Shown here: positions 37,038-45,371 of the stretch, piece after piece
Layout of the letters: each line of letters starts with the position of its first letter
Position numbering within the stretch: position 1 is the first letter of the stretch
Assembly (NCBI RefSeq): GCF_013409425.1
Contig: NZ_JACCAC010000001.1
Span: forward strand, 310,001-374,000
Origin: Nocardioides perillae
GTDB lineage: Bacteria; Actinomycetota; Actinomycetes; Propionibacteriales; Nocardioidaceae
DNA: 64,000 bases
Direction: 5' to 3'
Translations under genes and position numbers: made by a program
The notes under the pieces: model-generated
Told to the model about the DNA's origin: nothing
Seen by the model: only the letters and a program-made list of their open reading frames with translations
The model's database searches: none

Positions 37038-38621
37038 GTGCGCGCCGCGGCCGCTCCCCCCTGGTGGGACCCCCGCGGCTGGCGCCACGGCCGCTCGCTC
37101 GCGAGCCGCGTCACCCTGCTCACCACCTTCGCGGTCGGCCTCGCGGTCACCGTGGTCGCGCTCGCGGTCTACGTCACCGTGCGGGTGCAGATGCAGTCCA
37201 CGCTCGACGAGTCGCTGCTCTCCCGCGCCGAGCAGGCCGCCGACAGCCTCGCGCTGTCGCGGCTCTCGGTGCCGTCCTGGGCGCTGGGCGCCGCCGACGT
37301 GCGCATCCTCTTCCTCACCTCCGACGGGTCGGCCCGCTCGGCCGACGAGCTGCCGGCCCTGCGCCTCGGCCGCCCGGAGCTCGAGGTGGCGGCCGGGCTC
37401 TCGGCCAGCTCGGTGCGCACCGTCGACTCCGGCAACGAGCGCTACCGCGTCGTGGCGGTGCCCTCGGTGCCCGGCGAGGCCCTGGTGATCGCGCAGTCGC
37501 TCGCGCCGCAGGAGCTCGTGCTCGCCAAGCTCGGCGTCGTGATGCTGCTGGTCGGCGCGGCGGGCGTGCTCGCCGCCGGCCTCGCCGGCTGGGCCGTGGC
37601 CCGCAACGGGCTGAGACCGGTGCGACGGCTCACCACCGCCGCCGAGGAGATCGCGCGCACCGAGCGGCTGGTGCCGCTGCGCGTCGAGGGCGAGGACGAG
37701 ATCGCCCGGCTGGCCACCGCCTTCAACGAGATGCTCGTCGCCCTCGCCGCGTCGCGCGACCGGCAGCGTCAGCTCGTCGCCGACGCGGGCCACGAGCTGC
37801 GCACCCCGCTGACCAGCCTGCGCACCAACATCGACCTGCTGATGCAGGCCGACCGCGCCGACCGCGACGGCTCGGCGCTGCACCTGCCCCCGGAGGCCCG
37901 CGACGAGCTGCTCGAGGACGTGCGCGCGCAGGCCGAGGAGCTCACGACCCTGGTCGGCGACCTGGTCGAGCTCGCCCGCGAGGAGGCACCGCGGCAGCAC
38001 ATCGCACCCGTCGACCTCGCCGAGGTGGTCGACCGCGCCGTGGCCCGGGTGCGACGCCGCGCGACCGACAAGGCCTTCGACGTCGAGACCGCCTCGTGGT
38101 GGGTCGTCGGCGACGCCGCGTCGCTCGAGCGAGCCGTCACCAACCTCCTCGACAACGCCGCGAAGTGGGGCTCCGAGGGCGGTGTGGTCGACGTGCGCCT
38201 GCGCGACGGGCTGCTCGTCGTCGACGACGACGGCCCCGGCATCGCCGAGGCCGACCGGCCCCACGTCTTCGAGCGCTTCTGGCGCTCCCCCGAGGCCCGC
38301 GCGCTCCCCGGCTCCGGGCTCGGCCTCGCCATCGTCGGGCAGATCGTCGCCCGCCACGCCGGCACCGTCGAGGTCTCCGCCTCCCCGTCGGGCGGGGCTC
38401 GGCTGGCCGTCCAGCTGCCCGGCACCGCCGTCGCCCCCGCCGAGGCCGACGAGCCGGGCGGCCCGGCCCCGACGGCACCTGCCGCCGACCCGCGGGCCGA
38501 CGGCGGCCGCGAGCCCGAGGGCGCGGAGGCCCCTCGGGGCCAGGACGTCGACGGGGCCGCGCAGCCCGCCGTACGCCGTCGGCTGGCCTCGGCGCGCCGG
38601 CAGGGCGCCGACCGCTCCTAG
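37038..38621 (+). CDS. Sensor histidine kinase (MprB-like)
   Basis: 527 residues. Membrane helices at about 26-48 and 163-187 enclose an external sensor of about 115 residues. HAMP follows (GLRPVRRLTTAAEEIARTER), then HisKA with His252 in DAGHELRTPLTS and HATPase_c with NLLDNAAKWG, DDDGPGI and GSGLGLAIV. The last 90 residues form a disordered Pro/Ala/Asp tail. It pairs with the MprA-like regulator directly upstream. The external stimulus is unknown; MprAB in mycobacteria responds to envelope stress. Confidence 0.9.
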   Translation: MRAAAAPPWWDPRGWRHGRSLASRVTLLTTFAVGLAVTVVALAVYVTVRVQMQSTLDESLLSRAEQAADSLALSRLSVPSWALGAADVRILFLTSDGSARSADELPALRLGRPELEVAAGLSASSVRTVDSGNERYRVVAVPSVPGEALVIAQSLAPQELVLAKLGVVMLLVGAAGVLAAGLAGWAVARNGLRPVRRLTTAAEEIARTERLVPLRVEGEDEIARLATAFNEMLVALAASRDRQRQLVADAGHELRTPLTSLRTNIDLLMQADRADRDGSALHLPPEARDELLEDVRAQAEELTTLVGDLVELAREEAPRQHIAPVDLAEVVDRAVARVRRRATDKAFDVETASWWVVGDAASLERAVTNLLDNAAKWGSEGGVVDVRLRDGLLVVDDDGPGIAEADRPHVFERFWRSPEARALPGSGLGLAIVGQIVARHAGTVEVSASPSGGARLAVQLPGTAVAPAEADEPGGPAPTAPAADPRADGGREPEGAEAPRGQDVDGAAQPAVRRRLASARRQGADRS

Positions 38622-38641
38622 CGGTCGAGGCTCCGCGGGCC

Positions 38642-38647
38642 TAGGTT
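38642..38647 (+). promoter_or_regulatory. -10 box of a leaderless promoter (small membrane protein)
   Basis: TAGGTT ends 6 bases before the ATG at 38654. Confidence 0.5.
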
Positions 38648-38653
38648 GCGGTC

Positions 38654-38869
38654 ATGACGACCCTCGTGCTCGCACCGCTGGCCGCCGTGGTGCTGGCGGT
38701 GCTGGCCCTGCTCGTGCTCTACGCGGTCGTCCGGGTGGCCGTGCACCACGGCGTCCGCGACGCCGACCGCAGCCGGGAGCGGGACGCGCTCGGCCGCGAC
38801 GACGGCGCCGCCCTGCGGGCCTCGATCGCGCGGGCGCAGCGCCGCGTGCCCGACGACCCGCTGGCCTGA
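38654..38869 (+). CDS. Small single-TM protein, unknown
   Basis: 71 residues: one membrane helix at 5-30 (LAPLAAVVLAVLALLVLYAV), then a charged tail of about 40 residues rich in Arg and Asp. No family recognised. A TAGGTT -10 box 6 bases before the ATG and consistent GC3 support a real gene. It lies between the mprB-like gene and the convergent pabB. Confidence 0.55.
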   Translation: MTTLVLAPLAAVVLAVLALLVLYAVVRVAVHHGVRDADRSRERDALGRDDGAALRASIARAQRRVPDDPLA

Positions 38870-38943
38870 CCTCCCGGCCGCGTCGGCACCGCCCGGACGC
38901 GCCCGGGCGCGTCGTGACGGTGCCACCGGCAGCGTCGACCGGC

Positions 38944-40368
38944 TCAGCCGAGCACCCCGAGCAGCCGCTCGGCCTTCCAGCGCGTCTCGGCCCACTCGTC
39001 CTCGACGGTCGAGCGCACCGTGACCCCGCCACCCGTGCCCACCTCCCACGCGCCGTCGCCGGCCGTGACCAGGGAGCGGATGACGACGCCGAGGTCGGCG
39101 CGACCGTCGGCGGAGAGCCAGCCGAAGGCCCCGGCGTACACCCCGCGGGCGTCGGCCTCGACCGCCTCGACCACCTGCATCGTGCGCAGCTTGGGCGCGC
39201 CGGTCATGGAGCCGGCGGGGAAGAGCGCTCGCAGCGCCGCGACGGTCGAGACGTCGTCGCGCAGCCGGCCGCGGACCGTCGAGACCAGCTGGTGGACGGT
39301 CGCGTAGGACTCGCAGGCCATCAGCGCCGGCACCGTCACGCTGCCCGGCTCGCAGACGCCGGCGAGGTCGTGGCGCAGGAGGTCGACGACCATGAGGTTC
39401 TCGGCGCGGATCTTGGGGTCGGCCAGCAGGTGGGCACGCGCCGCCTCGTCCTCGGCCCGGCCCGCACCGCGCGGAGTGGTGCCCTTGATCGGCTTGGTCT
39501 CGAGCAGCCGCCCGCCCGCCCCGTCGGGGGTCACCAGGGCGTAGCGCTCCGGCGAGCTGCTCAGCAGCCAGACCCGCTGCCCCGCCCCGGGGTCGCCGAC
39601 GTCGTGCTGCAGCAGACCGGCGTACGGCGCGGGGTTGGCCGCGCGCAGCCGCAGGTAGGCCTCGACCGGGGTGAGCGCCGACCGGGCCCGCAGCCGGTGG
39701 GTCAGGTTGACCTCGTAGGTGTTGCCCGCCCGCAGCTCCTCCTGCACCCGCGCGAACCGCTCCGCGTAGTCCGGAGGCGGGGTGCCGGCGGGGGTGCCGG
39801 TGGTTGGTGCGGCGGTGAGGCCGGGGGTGCGAGTTCCGCGCAATTGTGTTGAGACACGCCGGGAGCGGCCCGGATCCTCGGCGTGTCGCGGGCCGGATCC
39901 GCGCAATTGTGCCGGACTCGCCGGTGACGGGCGCGGCACCCCACCCACCGGAGGCGGGTCCGCGGCCGCCGGGTGCTCGACCATGCGCACGTGGGAGGGC
40001 CGCATCCACACCGCGTCGGGCACACGGCCGGGCGCGCCGGCGGGGACGACGGCGGCCGGGAGGTCGGGGCGGCAGGCGTAGCCGAGGTAGCCGAACCACG
40101 CGGCGTCGGCCGGGCCGGCGGCGAGCTCGGCCTCCAGCACGGCGAACGGGTCGTCGCCGACCACCTCCGCACGACCGCCCCCGTGGCGCACGACCTCGCG
40201 ACGCGCCGCGTCGTAGGTCAGCGAGACGTCGTCGGGGTCGCACCACGCAACGACCGAGCGCCGCCCGGACCACGCGCGCGCACCACCGCCGTCGAGCCAG
40301 ACGCAGCGGGGGTGCTCGGACGCCACCGAGCCGACGAACGCCTCGAGGTCGTCGGGCCGCAGGCTCAC
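38944..40368 (-). CDS. pabB: Aminodeoxychorismate synthase component I (PabB)
   Basis: 474 residues. An N-terminal beta-rich domain (1-150) and a chorismate-binding domain (about 190-474) with ELRAGNTYEVNLTHRL, LLSSSPERYALV, KPIKGTTPRG, RAENLMVVDLLRHDLA, FPAGSMTGAPK and GVIRSL-type strands. It forms 4-amino-4-deoxychorismate for folate with PabA. Residues about 152-178 are encoded by a palindromic repeat in frame (39835-39911), giving the motif QLRG twice. The region lies between domains, so function is probably kept. GTG start overlaps the pabA stop by 4 bases. Confidence 0.9.
   Translation of the reverse strand: MSLRPDDLEAFVGSVASEHPRCVWLDGGGARAWSGRRSVVAWCDPDDVSLTYDAARREVVRHGGGRAEVVGDDPFAVLEAELAAGPADAAWFGYLGYACRPDLPAAVVPAGAPGRVPDAVWMRPSHVRMVEHPAAADPPPVGGVPRPSPASPAQLRGSGPRHAEDPGRSRRVSTQLRGTRTPGLTAAPTTGTPAGTPPPDYAERFARVQEELRAGNTYEVNLTHRLRARSALTPVEAYLRLRAANPAPYAGLLQHDVGDPGAGQRVWLLSSSPERYALVTPDGAGGRLLETKPIKGTTPRGAGRAEDEAARAHLLADPKIRAENLMVVDLLRHDLAGVCEPGSVTVPALMACESYATVHQLVSTVRGRLRDDVSTVAALRALFPAGSMTGAPKLRTMQVVEAVEADARGVYAGAFGWLSADGRADLGVVIRSLVTAGDGAWEVGTGGGVTVRSTVEDEWAETRWKAERLLGVLG
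39835..39911. repeat. Family-2 palindromic repeat inserted in frame in pabB
   Basis: The 14-mer TCCGCGCAATTGTG occurs as a direct repeat at 39835-39848 and 39898-39911, 63 bases apart (a multiple of three). Between them GACACGCCG (39853-39861) pairs with CGGCGTGTC (39879-39887). The same 14-mer is the left arm of the intergenic element at 22472. The coding frame of pabB continues through it. Confidence 0.75.
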
Positions 40369-40949
40369 GGCGCCGCCTCCGCGTCCACCAGCCGCAACCC
40401 GTGCGCGACGATCGACGCGCCGTGCTCGCTGAGCACCGACTCGGGGTGGAACTGCACCCCCTCGAGCGGCAGCGTGCGGTGGCGCACGCCCATGACGGTG
40501 CCGTCCTCGGCGCGCGCGGTCACCTCGAGGCAGTCGGGCACCTCGACGGCGGCCAGCGAGTGGTAGCGCACCGCCGCGAAGCCCTGCGGCAGCCCGGTGA
40601 AGGCGCCGCGGCCGTCGTGCTCGACGCGGGCGACCTCGCCGTGGGCGGGCTCGACGCGCGCGACCCGACCGCCGTACGCCGTGACGAGGCCCTGCATCCC
40701 GAGGCACACGCCCAGCACGGGCACCGTGGCGGCGCGCAGCACCGCGGCGCCGACGGCGAAGTCGGCAGGGTCGTCGGGCCGTCCGGGCCCCGGCGAGAGC
40801 AGCACCCGCTCGTGCCGGAGCACGGCCGCGGCGTCGACCTCGTCGTGCTGCACCACGTGGGGCAGCACCCCCGTCACCGACGCGACGAGGTGCACGAGGT
40901 TCTGGGTGTAGGAGTCGTGGTGGTCCACGACCACGACGTCGCCGCTCAC
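40365..40949 (-). CDS. pabA: Aminodeoxychorismate synthase glutamine amidotransferase (PabA)
   Basis: 194 residues. Class I glutamine amidotransferase: VVVVDHHDSYTQNLVHL, LLSPGPGRPDD, nucleophile Cys in VLGVCLGMQG, and His/Glu in GVQFHPESVLSEHG. It releases ammonia from glutamine for PabB, to which it is translationally coupled. The GTG start overlaps the stop of the upstream PhzE-like gene (GTGA). It could in principle also serve an anthranilate synthase, but the pabB neighbour favours PabA. Confidence 0.9.
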   Translation of the reverse strand: MSGDVVVVDHHDSYTQNLVHLVASVTGVLPHVVQHDEVDAAAVLRHERVLLSPGPGRPDDPADFAVGAAVLRAATVPVLGVCLGMQGLVTAYGGRVARVEPAHGEVARVEHDGRGAFTGLPQGFAAVRYHSLAAVEVPDCLEVTARAEDGTVMGVRHRTLPLEGVQFHPESVLSEHGASIVAHGLRLVDAEAAP

Positions 40950-42886
40950 ACCAGCAGCGCCCGGACCAGCTCGTGGATCAGGTCGTGGCCGCGCTCGGTG
41001 AGGATCGACTCGGCGTGGAACTGGATGCCGCGGTAGTGCGGGCCCGCCACCAGGTGCACGTCGCCGGTCGCCGGGTCGGTCTCGACGCTCACACCCGCGG
41101 GCAGCGCGTCGCCGTCGCCGACCCGGGCGACGAAGGTGTTGTAGAAGCCGACCCGCTCGGTGCGCCCGCCGATCGACACGGGCGACTGCGTGCCCTGGAA
41201 GACGATGTCCTTGTAGGCCAGCGGCAGCCCCAGCGTGCGGCACAGCGCCTGGTGCCCGAGGCACACCGCGAGGAAGGGCTGCTCGCGCTCCAGCAGCCGC
41301 GCGACCGCGGCGCGCAGCGTCGCCATCTTGGGGTCGTCGTCGTCGCGCGGGTCGCCCGGGCCGGGACCGACCACGACGAGGTCGGCGTCGTCCAGCGCGC
41401 CCGGGGCGTAGTCCTCGTGGCGCAGGACCTCGGTGCGCAGCCCGACCACGCCGAGCACGTGGCGCAGCATGTTGACGAAGTCGTCCTCGCCGTCGAGCAC
41501 CACCGCGCGCTTGCCGACGAGCGCCGGGTCGGGCACGGCGTCGCCCTGGTCGGTGAGCCAGAAGGACGACAGGCGCCGGTTGCGCGCGTGGAGCGCGAGC
41601 AGCACGTCCTCGTCGGCGACGAGCTCGGCGAGGTCGACCGACGGCACCGGCGCGGGCGGCACGAGACCGAAGGCCGACAGGATGCCGCCCGCCTTCGCGT
41701 GGGTCTCGGCCACCTCGTAGGCCGGGTCGCTGTCGCGCACGAGCGTCGCGCCCGCCGTGACCTTGAGCCGGCCCTCCAGGTCGACATCAGCGGTGCGGAT
41801 CACGATGGGGCTGTCGACCACCGGGCCGCCCTGCGCGTCGCGCCCGAGCACGGCCAGGGCTGCGCCGTAGTAGCCGCGTCCCTCGGTCTCGTGCTTCGCG
41901 ATCAGCCGGCAGGCGTTCTCCACGGGCGAGCCGGTGACGGTCGCGGCGAACATCGTGTCGCGCAGCACCTCGCGGGGGTCACGGGTGGTGCGGCCCGCGA
42001 GGAGGTACTCGGTGTGCACGAGGCGGCTCATCGGCTTCAGGAACGGCCCGAGCACCTGCCCGCCCTCGGTGCAGATGTCGCACATCATCTTGAGCTCCTC
42101 GTCGACCACCATGAAGAGCTCGTAGACCTCCTTCTCGTCGTGCAGGAAGTCGAGCAGCCGCTGCTTGGTGTCGCCGCCCTCCGGGATGCGGAAGGTGCCG
42201 GAGATGGGGTTCATCCGCACGTCGCCGCCGTGGATCGACACGTGCCGCTCGGGGCTCGCGCCGACGAGGTAGCGGTCGCCGGTGAAGAACACGTAGGTCC
42301 AGTAGGCACCGCGCTCACGCTCGAGCAGCCGCTTCAGCACGGTCAGCGCCGCCGCGTGGCCCCAGCCGTCGAGCTGGGCGCGGTAGTGGCGGGCGACCAC
42401 GAGGTTGGCGCCCTCCCCCTGCCCGATCTCGTCGTCGATGACGGTGCGCACGAGGTCGGCGTACGCCGCGTCGTCGGTGTCGAAGCCGCCGGTGTCGGCG
42501 AAGTCGACCGGCACCTCCTCGATCGCCGCGACGACCTCCGCCACGCTGAACTCCAGCTCGGTCTCGACGTCGACCACGACCAGCGGCGCGCCGTCGTCGT
42601 GGGCCTCGAAGCCGCGCTCGCGCACCTGGCGGAAGGGCACCGCCAGCAGCCGGTCGGCGAGGTGGCCGTCGGCCGGCGGGCCCTCCTCGAGCGGCACGTC
42701 GAGCAGCGACTCGACCACGCTGCGGCGGCCGCCCACGAGCCCGACGGTGTCCTTGTCGCCCGCGCGGGTCGAGCGGCGGATGACCGCCCACGCCTCGTGC
42801 CCCACCAGCGCCTCGAGGGCGGCCCGGGCGTCGCGGCCGCGCTCGGCGGCCTCGCTCCCGGCGGGGCGGGCGGGGGTCTCGGTCAT
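40946..42886 (-). CDS. PhzE-like chorismate-utilising synthase (fused TrpE-TrpG type)
   Basis: 646 residues. A chorismate-binding half (about 1-425: VVARHYRAQL, VGASPERHVSIHGGDVRMNP, the long insert KEVYELFMVVDEELKMMCDI, VTGSPVENACRLIAKHE, GRGYYGAALAVLG) is fused to a glutamine amidotransferase (about 435-646: VVVGPGPGDP, AVCLGHQALC, GIQFHAESILTE). The VDEELKMM insert and ENACRLIAKHE pattern are those of PhzE, which makes 2-amino-2-deoxyisochorismate, and of related single-chain anthranilate synthases. No other phenazine genes are present. First gene of an operon with pabA and pabB. Leaderless ATG (TAGGCT box). Confidence 0.82.
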   Translation of the reverse strand: MTETPARPAGSEAAERGRDARAALEALVGHEAWAVIRRSTRAGDKDTVGLVGGRRSVVESLLDVPLEEGPPADGHLADRLLAVPFRQVRERGFEAHDDGAPLVVVDVETELEFSVAEVVAAIEEVPVDFADTGGFDTDDAAYADLVRTVIDDEIGQGEGANLVVARHYRAQLDGWGHAAALTVLKRLLERERGAYWTYVFFTGDRYLVGASPERHVSIHGGDVRMNPISGTFRIPEGGDTKQRLLDFLHDEKEVYELFMVVDEELKMMCDICTEGGQVLGPFLKPMSRLVHTEYLLAGRTTRDPREVLRDTMFAATVTGSPVENACRLIAKHETEGRGYYGAALAVLGRDAQGGPVVDSPIVIRTADVDLEGRLKVTAGATLVRDSDPAYEVAETHAKAGGILSAFGLVPPAPVPSVDLAELVADEDVLLALHARNRRLSSFWLTDQGDAVPDPALVGKRAVVLDGEDDFVNMLRHVLGVVGLRTEVLRHEDYAPGALDDADLVVVGPGPGDPRDDDDPKMATLRAAVARLLEREQPFLAVCLGHQALCRTLGLPLAYKDIVFQGTQSPVSIGGRTERVGFYNTFVARVGDGDALPAGVSVETDPATGDVHLVAGPHYRGIQFHAESILTERGHDLIHELVRALLV

Positions 42887-42892
42887 GCCGGG

Positions 42893-42898
42893 AGCCTA
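42893..42898 (-). promoter_or_regulatory. -10 box of a leaderless promoter (PhzE-like-pabAB operon)
   Basis: TAGGCT on the - strand (42898 to 42893) ends 6 bases before the ATG at 42886. Confidence 0.5.
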
Positions 42899-42915
42899 CG
42901 GGTGCGGGCGCGCCC

Positions 42916-45171
42916 TCAGCCCACGGTGGTCAGCAGCTGGGTGGCACGCGTGAGCACGACGTAGAGCGTGGCACGGCCGGTGGCCGACTCGTCCTCGATC
43001 TCCTGCGGGCGCACGACGACGATGCCGTCGAACTCCAGGCCCTTGGTGTCGAGGCCGGTCAGCACCACCACGCGGTCCTCGCCCGAGGGCGCCACGGCGG
43101 AGTCGACCGCCGCGCGGGCCGACGGGGCGTCGCCCGCGACCTCCGGCCACGAGGCCAGCCAGGCGTTGACCTCGGAGCGCCGCGCCACCGGCACGACGAT
43201 GCCGACGGTGCCCGCGACCTGCGCCGCGACCTCGGCGACCGCCTCGCGGACCGCCGCCTCGAGGTCGGCGTCGCCGACGCCCTCGAGCACCACCGGCTCC
43301 ACCCCGGTCGAGCGGACGGCGGTCGGGAGGTCGGCGTCGAGGCCGACCCGCTCGGCGTACGCCGCGGCGTGGGCGTAGATCTCGGAGGAGTTGCGGTAGT
43401 TGGTCGAGAGGTGGAAGGCGTGCACCACCTTGCCCTCGACCGCCTCGGCGCGGGCCGCCTCCGCCTCCGCGCGCACCGGCCACGACGACTGTGCGGGGTC
43501 ACCGACGATCGTCCAGGTGGCGGTGCGGCCCCGGCGCCCGACCATGCGCCACTGCATCGGGGTGAGGTCCTGCGCCTCGTCGACCAGCACGTGGGCGAAA
43601 GGGTCGTCCTCGAGGCGGTGGGTGGGCGGGGCCCAGGCGCGGCCGGTGGGGGCGAACTCGCGGTCGGAGGCGGTGGTGAGCTCCTGCAGGTCGACGCCGC
43701 CCTCGGCCACCGACAGCGTGTCGTCGAGGTCGTGCGCCTCGTCGGTGCGCTGCGGCACGTCGCCGAGGAGGTAGCGCAGCTCGTCGACCAGCGGGACGTC
43801 CTCGATGGAGAGCGTGCGCTCGTCGACCTCGCCCGACCACGACTTGCCGAGCAGCCGCTGCTCCTCGGCGCTCAGCACGCCGTCGGCGACGCGGGCGAGC
43901 AGCTCGGGGTCGCGCAGCCAGCCGAAGACCTCGAGCGCGGTCAGCGGCGGCCACCACGCGGCGGCGAAGTCGACGAAGCGGCGGTCGGAGAGCAGGTCGT
44001 CGTCGAACTGCTCGCGGCCACGCTCGCGACCGCGCTCGCTGCGCACCTGGCGCCACAGCTGGTCGAGCAGCGCGCGCGGCGCGCGGGTCAGCTGCCGGTT
44101 GCGCCGGCCCTGGGAGACCAGCTGGCGCCGCACCCGGCCGAGCGTGCCGCGGTCGAGCACGAGCCGGTCGTCGCGCCAGAAGACGGAGAACTCGCGCGGG
44201 CTGCCCGGCGCCTGCTGGCGCGCGAGCCGGCGCAGCACCTCGGCCATCCGTGCGGAGCCCTTGACGTCGGCGACCGCGGGCTCGTCGTGGCGGGTGGTGC
44301 GCAACCCGTCGACGACCTCGCCGAGCGAGCGCAGCGCGACGGCGGTCTCGCCGAGCGAGGGCAGGACGCGCTCGATGTAGCGCATGAACACGCCGCTCGG
44401 CCCGACCACGAGCACGCCGCCGGACTCGTAGCGGCGGCGGTCGGAGTAGAGCAGGAAGGCGACGCGGTGCAGCGCCACGACCGTCTTGCCGGTGCCGGGA
44501 CCGCCGGAGATCGCGACGACGCCCTTCGCGGGCGCGCGGATCGCGCGGTCCTGCTCGGCCTGGATGGTCGCCACGATCGAGTGCATCGTGCGGTCGCGGG
44601 CGCGCGAGAGCTGCGCCATGAGCGCGCCCTCGCCGACGATCGGGAGCTCGCGGCCCTCCGCCAGCTCGTCCTCGTGGGCCTGCGCGTCGAGAAGCTCGTC
44701 CTCGACCCCCACGACCCGTCGGCCGGTCGCGCGCAGCACGCGGCGGCGTACGACGCCCGTGGGCTCGGCGGCCGTCGCCTGGTAGAACACCGCGGCCGCG
44801 GGCGCCCGCCAGTCGATGAGCAGGGTGTCGCGCTGCTCGTCGCGCAGGCCGATGCGGCCGATGTAGCGCGGGGCGGGGTCGAGCGCGCTGCGCAGGTCGA
44901 GCCGACCGAAGACCAGGCCCTCGTGCGCGGCGTCGAGCTGGGCGATCCGCTTCGCGGCCTGGAAGACCATCGCGTCGCGCTCGACGAGGCCGCCCTCGTG
45001 GCCCAGGCGGCCGCGGTCGTGGCCCTCCTTCGCCAGCGCCTGCGCGGCCTGCGTCGAGGTGGCGAGCCGGGCGTAGACGGTGTCGACGAAGGCCTGCTCG
45101 GCGGCGACCTCGCGGGTCGCGACGTCGCCGCTCACGTCGGTCGTCACCTGGGGGTTCTGCTCGTCGGACAC
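42916..45171 (-). CDS. HelD/HelR-type superfamily 1 ATPase (RNA polymerase recycling factor)
   Basis: 751 residues. A long N-terminal coiled-coil arm (about 20-75), a split UvrD-like motor with Walker A GGPGTGKT (223-230), Walker B VLVDEAQDLTPMQW, FHLSTNYRNSSEI and a C-terminal VLTGLDTKGLEFDGIVVV. This is the layout of actinobacterial HelD, which removes stalled or inactive RNA polymerase from DNA; some (HelR) protect against rifamycins. I saw no rifamycin-associated element upstream. GTG start at 45171; a - strand TAAAGT (45231 to 45226) is a possible -10. Confidence 0.9.
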   Translation of the reverse strand: MSDEQNPQVTTDVSGDVATREVAAEQAFVDTVYARLATSTQAAQALAKEGHDRGRLGHEGGLVERDAMVFQAAKRIAQLDAAHEGLVFGRLDLRSALDPAPRYIGRIGLRDEQRDTLLIDWRAPAAAVFYQATAAEPTGVVRRRVLRATGRRVVGVEDELLDAQAHEDELAEGRELPIVGEGALMAQLSRARDRTMHSIVATIQAEQDRAIRAPAKGVVAISGGPGTGKTVVALHRVAFLLYSDRRRYESGGVLVVGPSGVFMRYIERVLPSLGETAVALRSLGEVVDGLRTTRHDEPAVADVKGSARMAEVLRRLARQQAPGSPREFSVFWRDDRLVLDRGTLGRVRRQLVSQGRRNRQLTRAPRALLDQLWRQVRSERGRERGREQFDDDLLSDRRFVDFAAAWWPPLTALEVFGWLRDPELLARVADGVLSAEEQRLLGKSWSGEVDERTLSIEDVPLVDELRYLLGDVPQRTDEAHDLDDTLSVAEGGVDLQELTTASDREFAPTGRAWAPPTHRLEDDPFAHVLVDEAQDLTPMQWRMVGRRGRTATWTIVGDPAQSSWPVRAEAEAARAEAVEGKVVHAFHLSTNYRNSSEIYAHAAAYAERVGLDADLPTAVRSTGVEPVVLEGVGDADLEAAVREAVAEVAAQVAGTVGIVVPVARRSEVNAWLASWPEVAGDAPSARAAVDSAVAPSGEDRVVVLTGLDTKGLEFDGIVVVRPQEIEDESATGRATLYVVLTRATQLLTTVG

Positions 45172-45225
45172 GCTGCTCCGCTCCGTGCTCGGCCCCCGGC
45201 CCGTGCGCCGGGAGGCAAGGTCACG

Positions 45226-45231
45226 ACTTTA
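45226..45231 (-). promoter_or_regulatory. Candidate -10 of the helD-like gene
   Basis: TAAAGT on the - strand, 55 bases upstream of the GTG. It is the most AT-rich hexamer in this stretch. No convincing -35. Confidence 0.35.
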
Positions 45232-45298
45232 CCGACCGCGACCGGGCAGCGAGCACCGATCCCGCGTCACGCTGGGCGCCGTCCCCCGCCCTGTCCCA

Positions 45299-45358
45299 TC
45301 AATTGCTGGGTTGTCGCCCGTCTACTCACGGGTAACCGGGCGACAGCCCAGCAATTGC
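45299..45358. repeat. Dispersed palindromic repeat, family 1, copy B
   Basis: 21-base arms 45300-45320 and 45337-45357, one G-T pair, 16-base loop. The left arm is identical to copy A at 34315-34335. The right arm differs from copy A at two positions, yet the stem stays paired. It lies between two - strand genes. Confidence 0.85.
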
Positions 45359-45371
45359 CGGCGACGGGGGG

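Noticed and set aside
38944..42886. Phenazine biosynthesis cluster
   Set aside because: Only the PhzE-like gene fits; phzF, phzD, phzB and phzG-type genes are absent and pabAB explains the context.
45172..45371. Rifamycin-associated element upstream of the helD-like gene
   Set aside because: The expected inverted repeat could not be found; only the family-1 palindrome and a possible -10 box are present.
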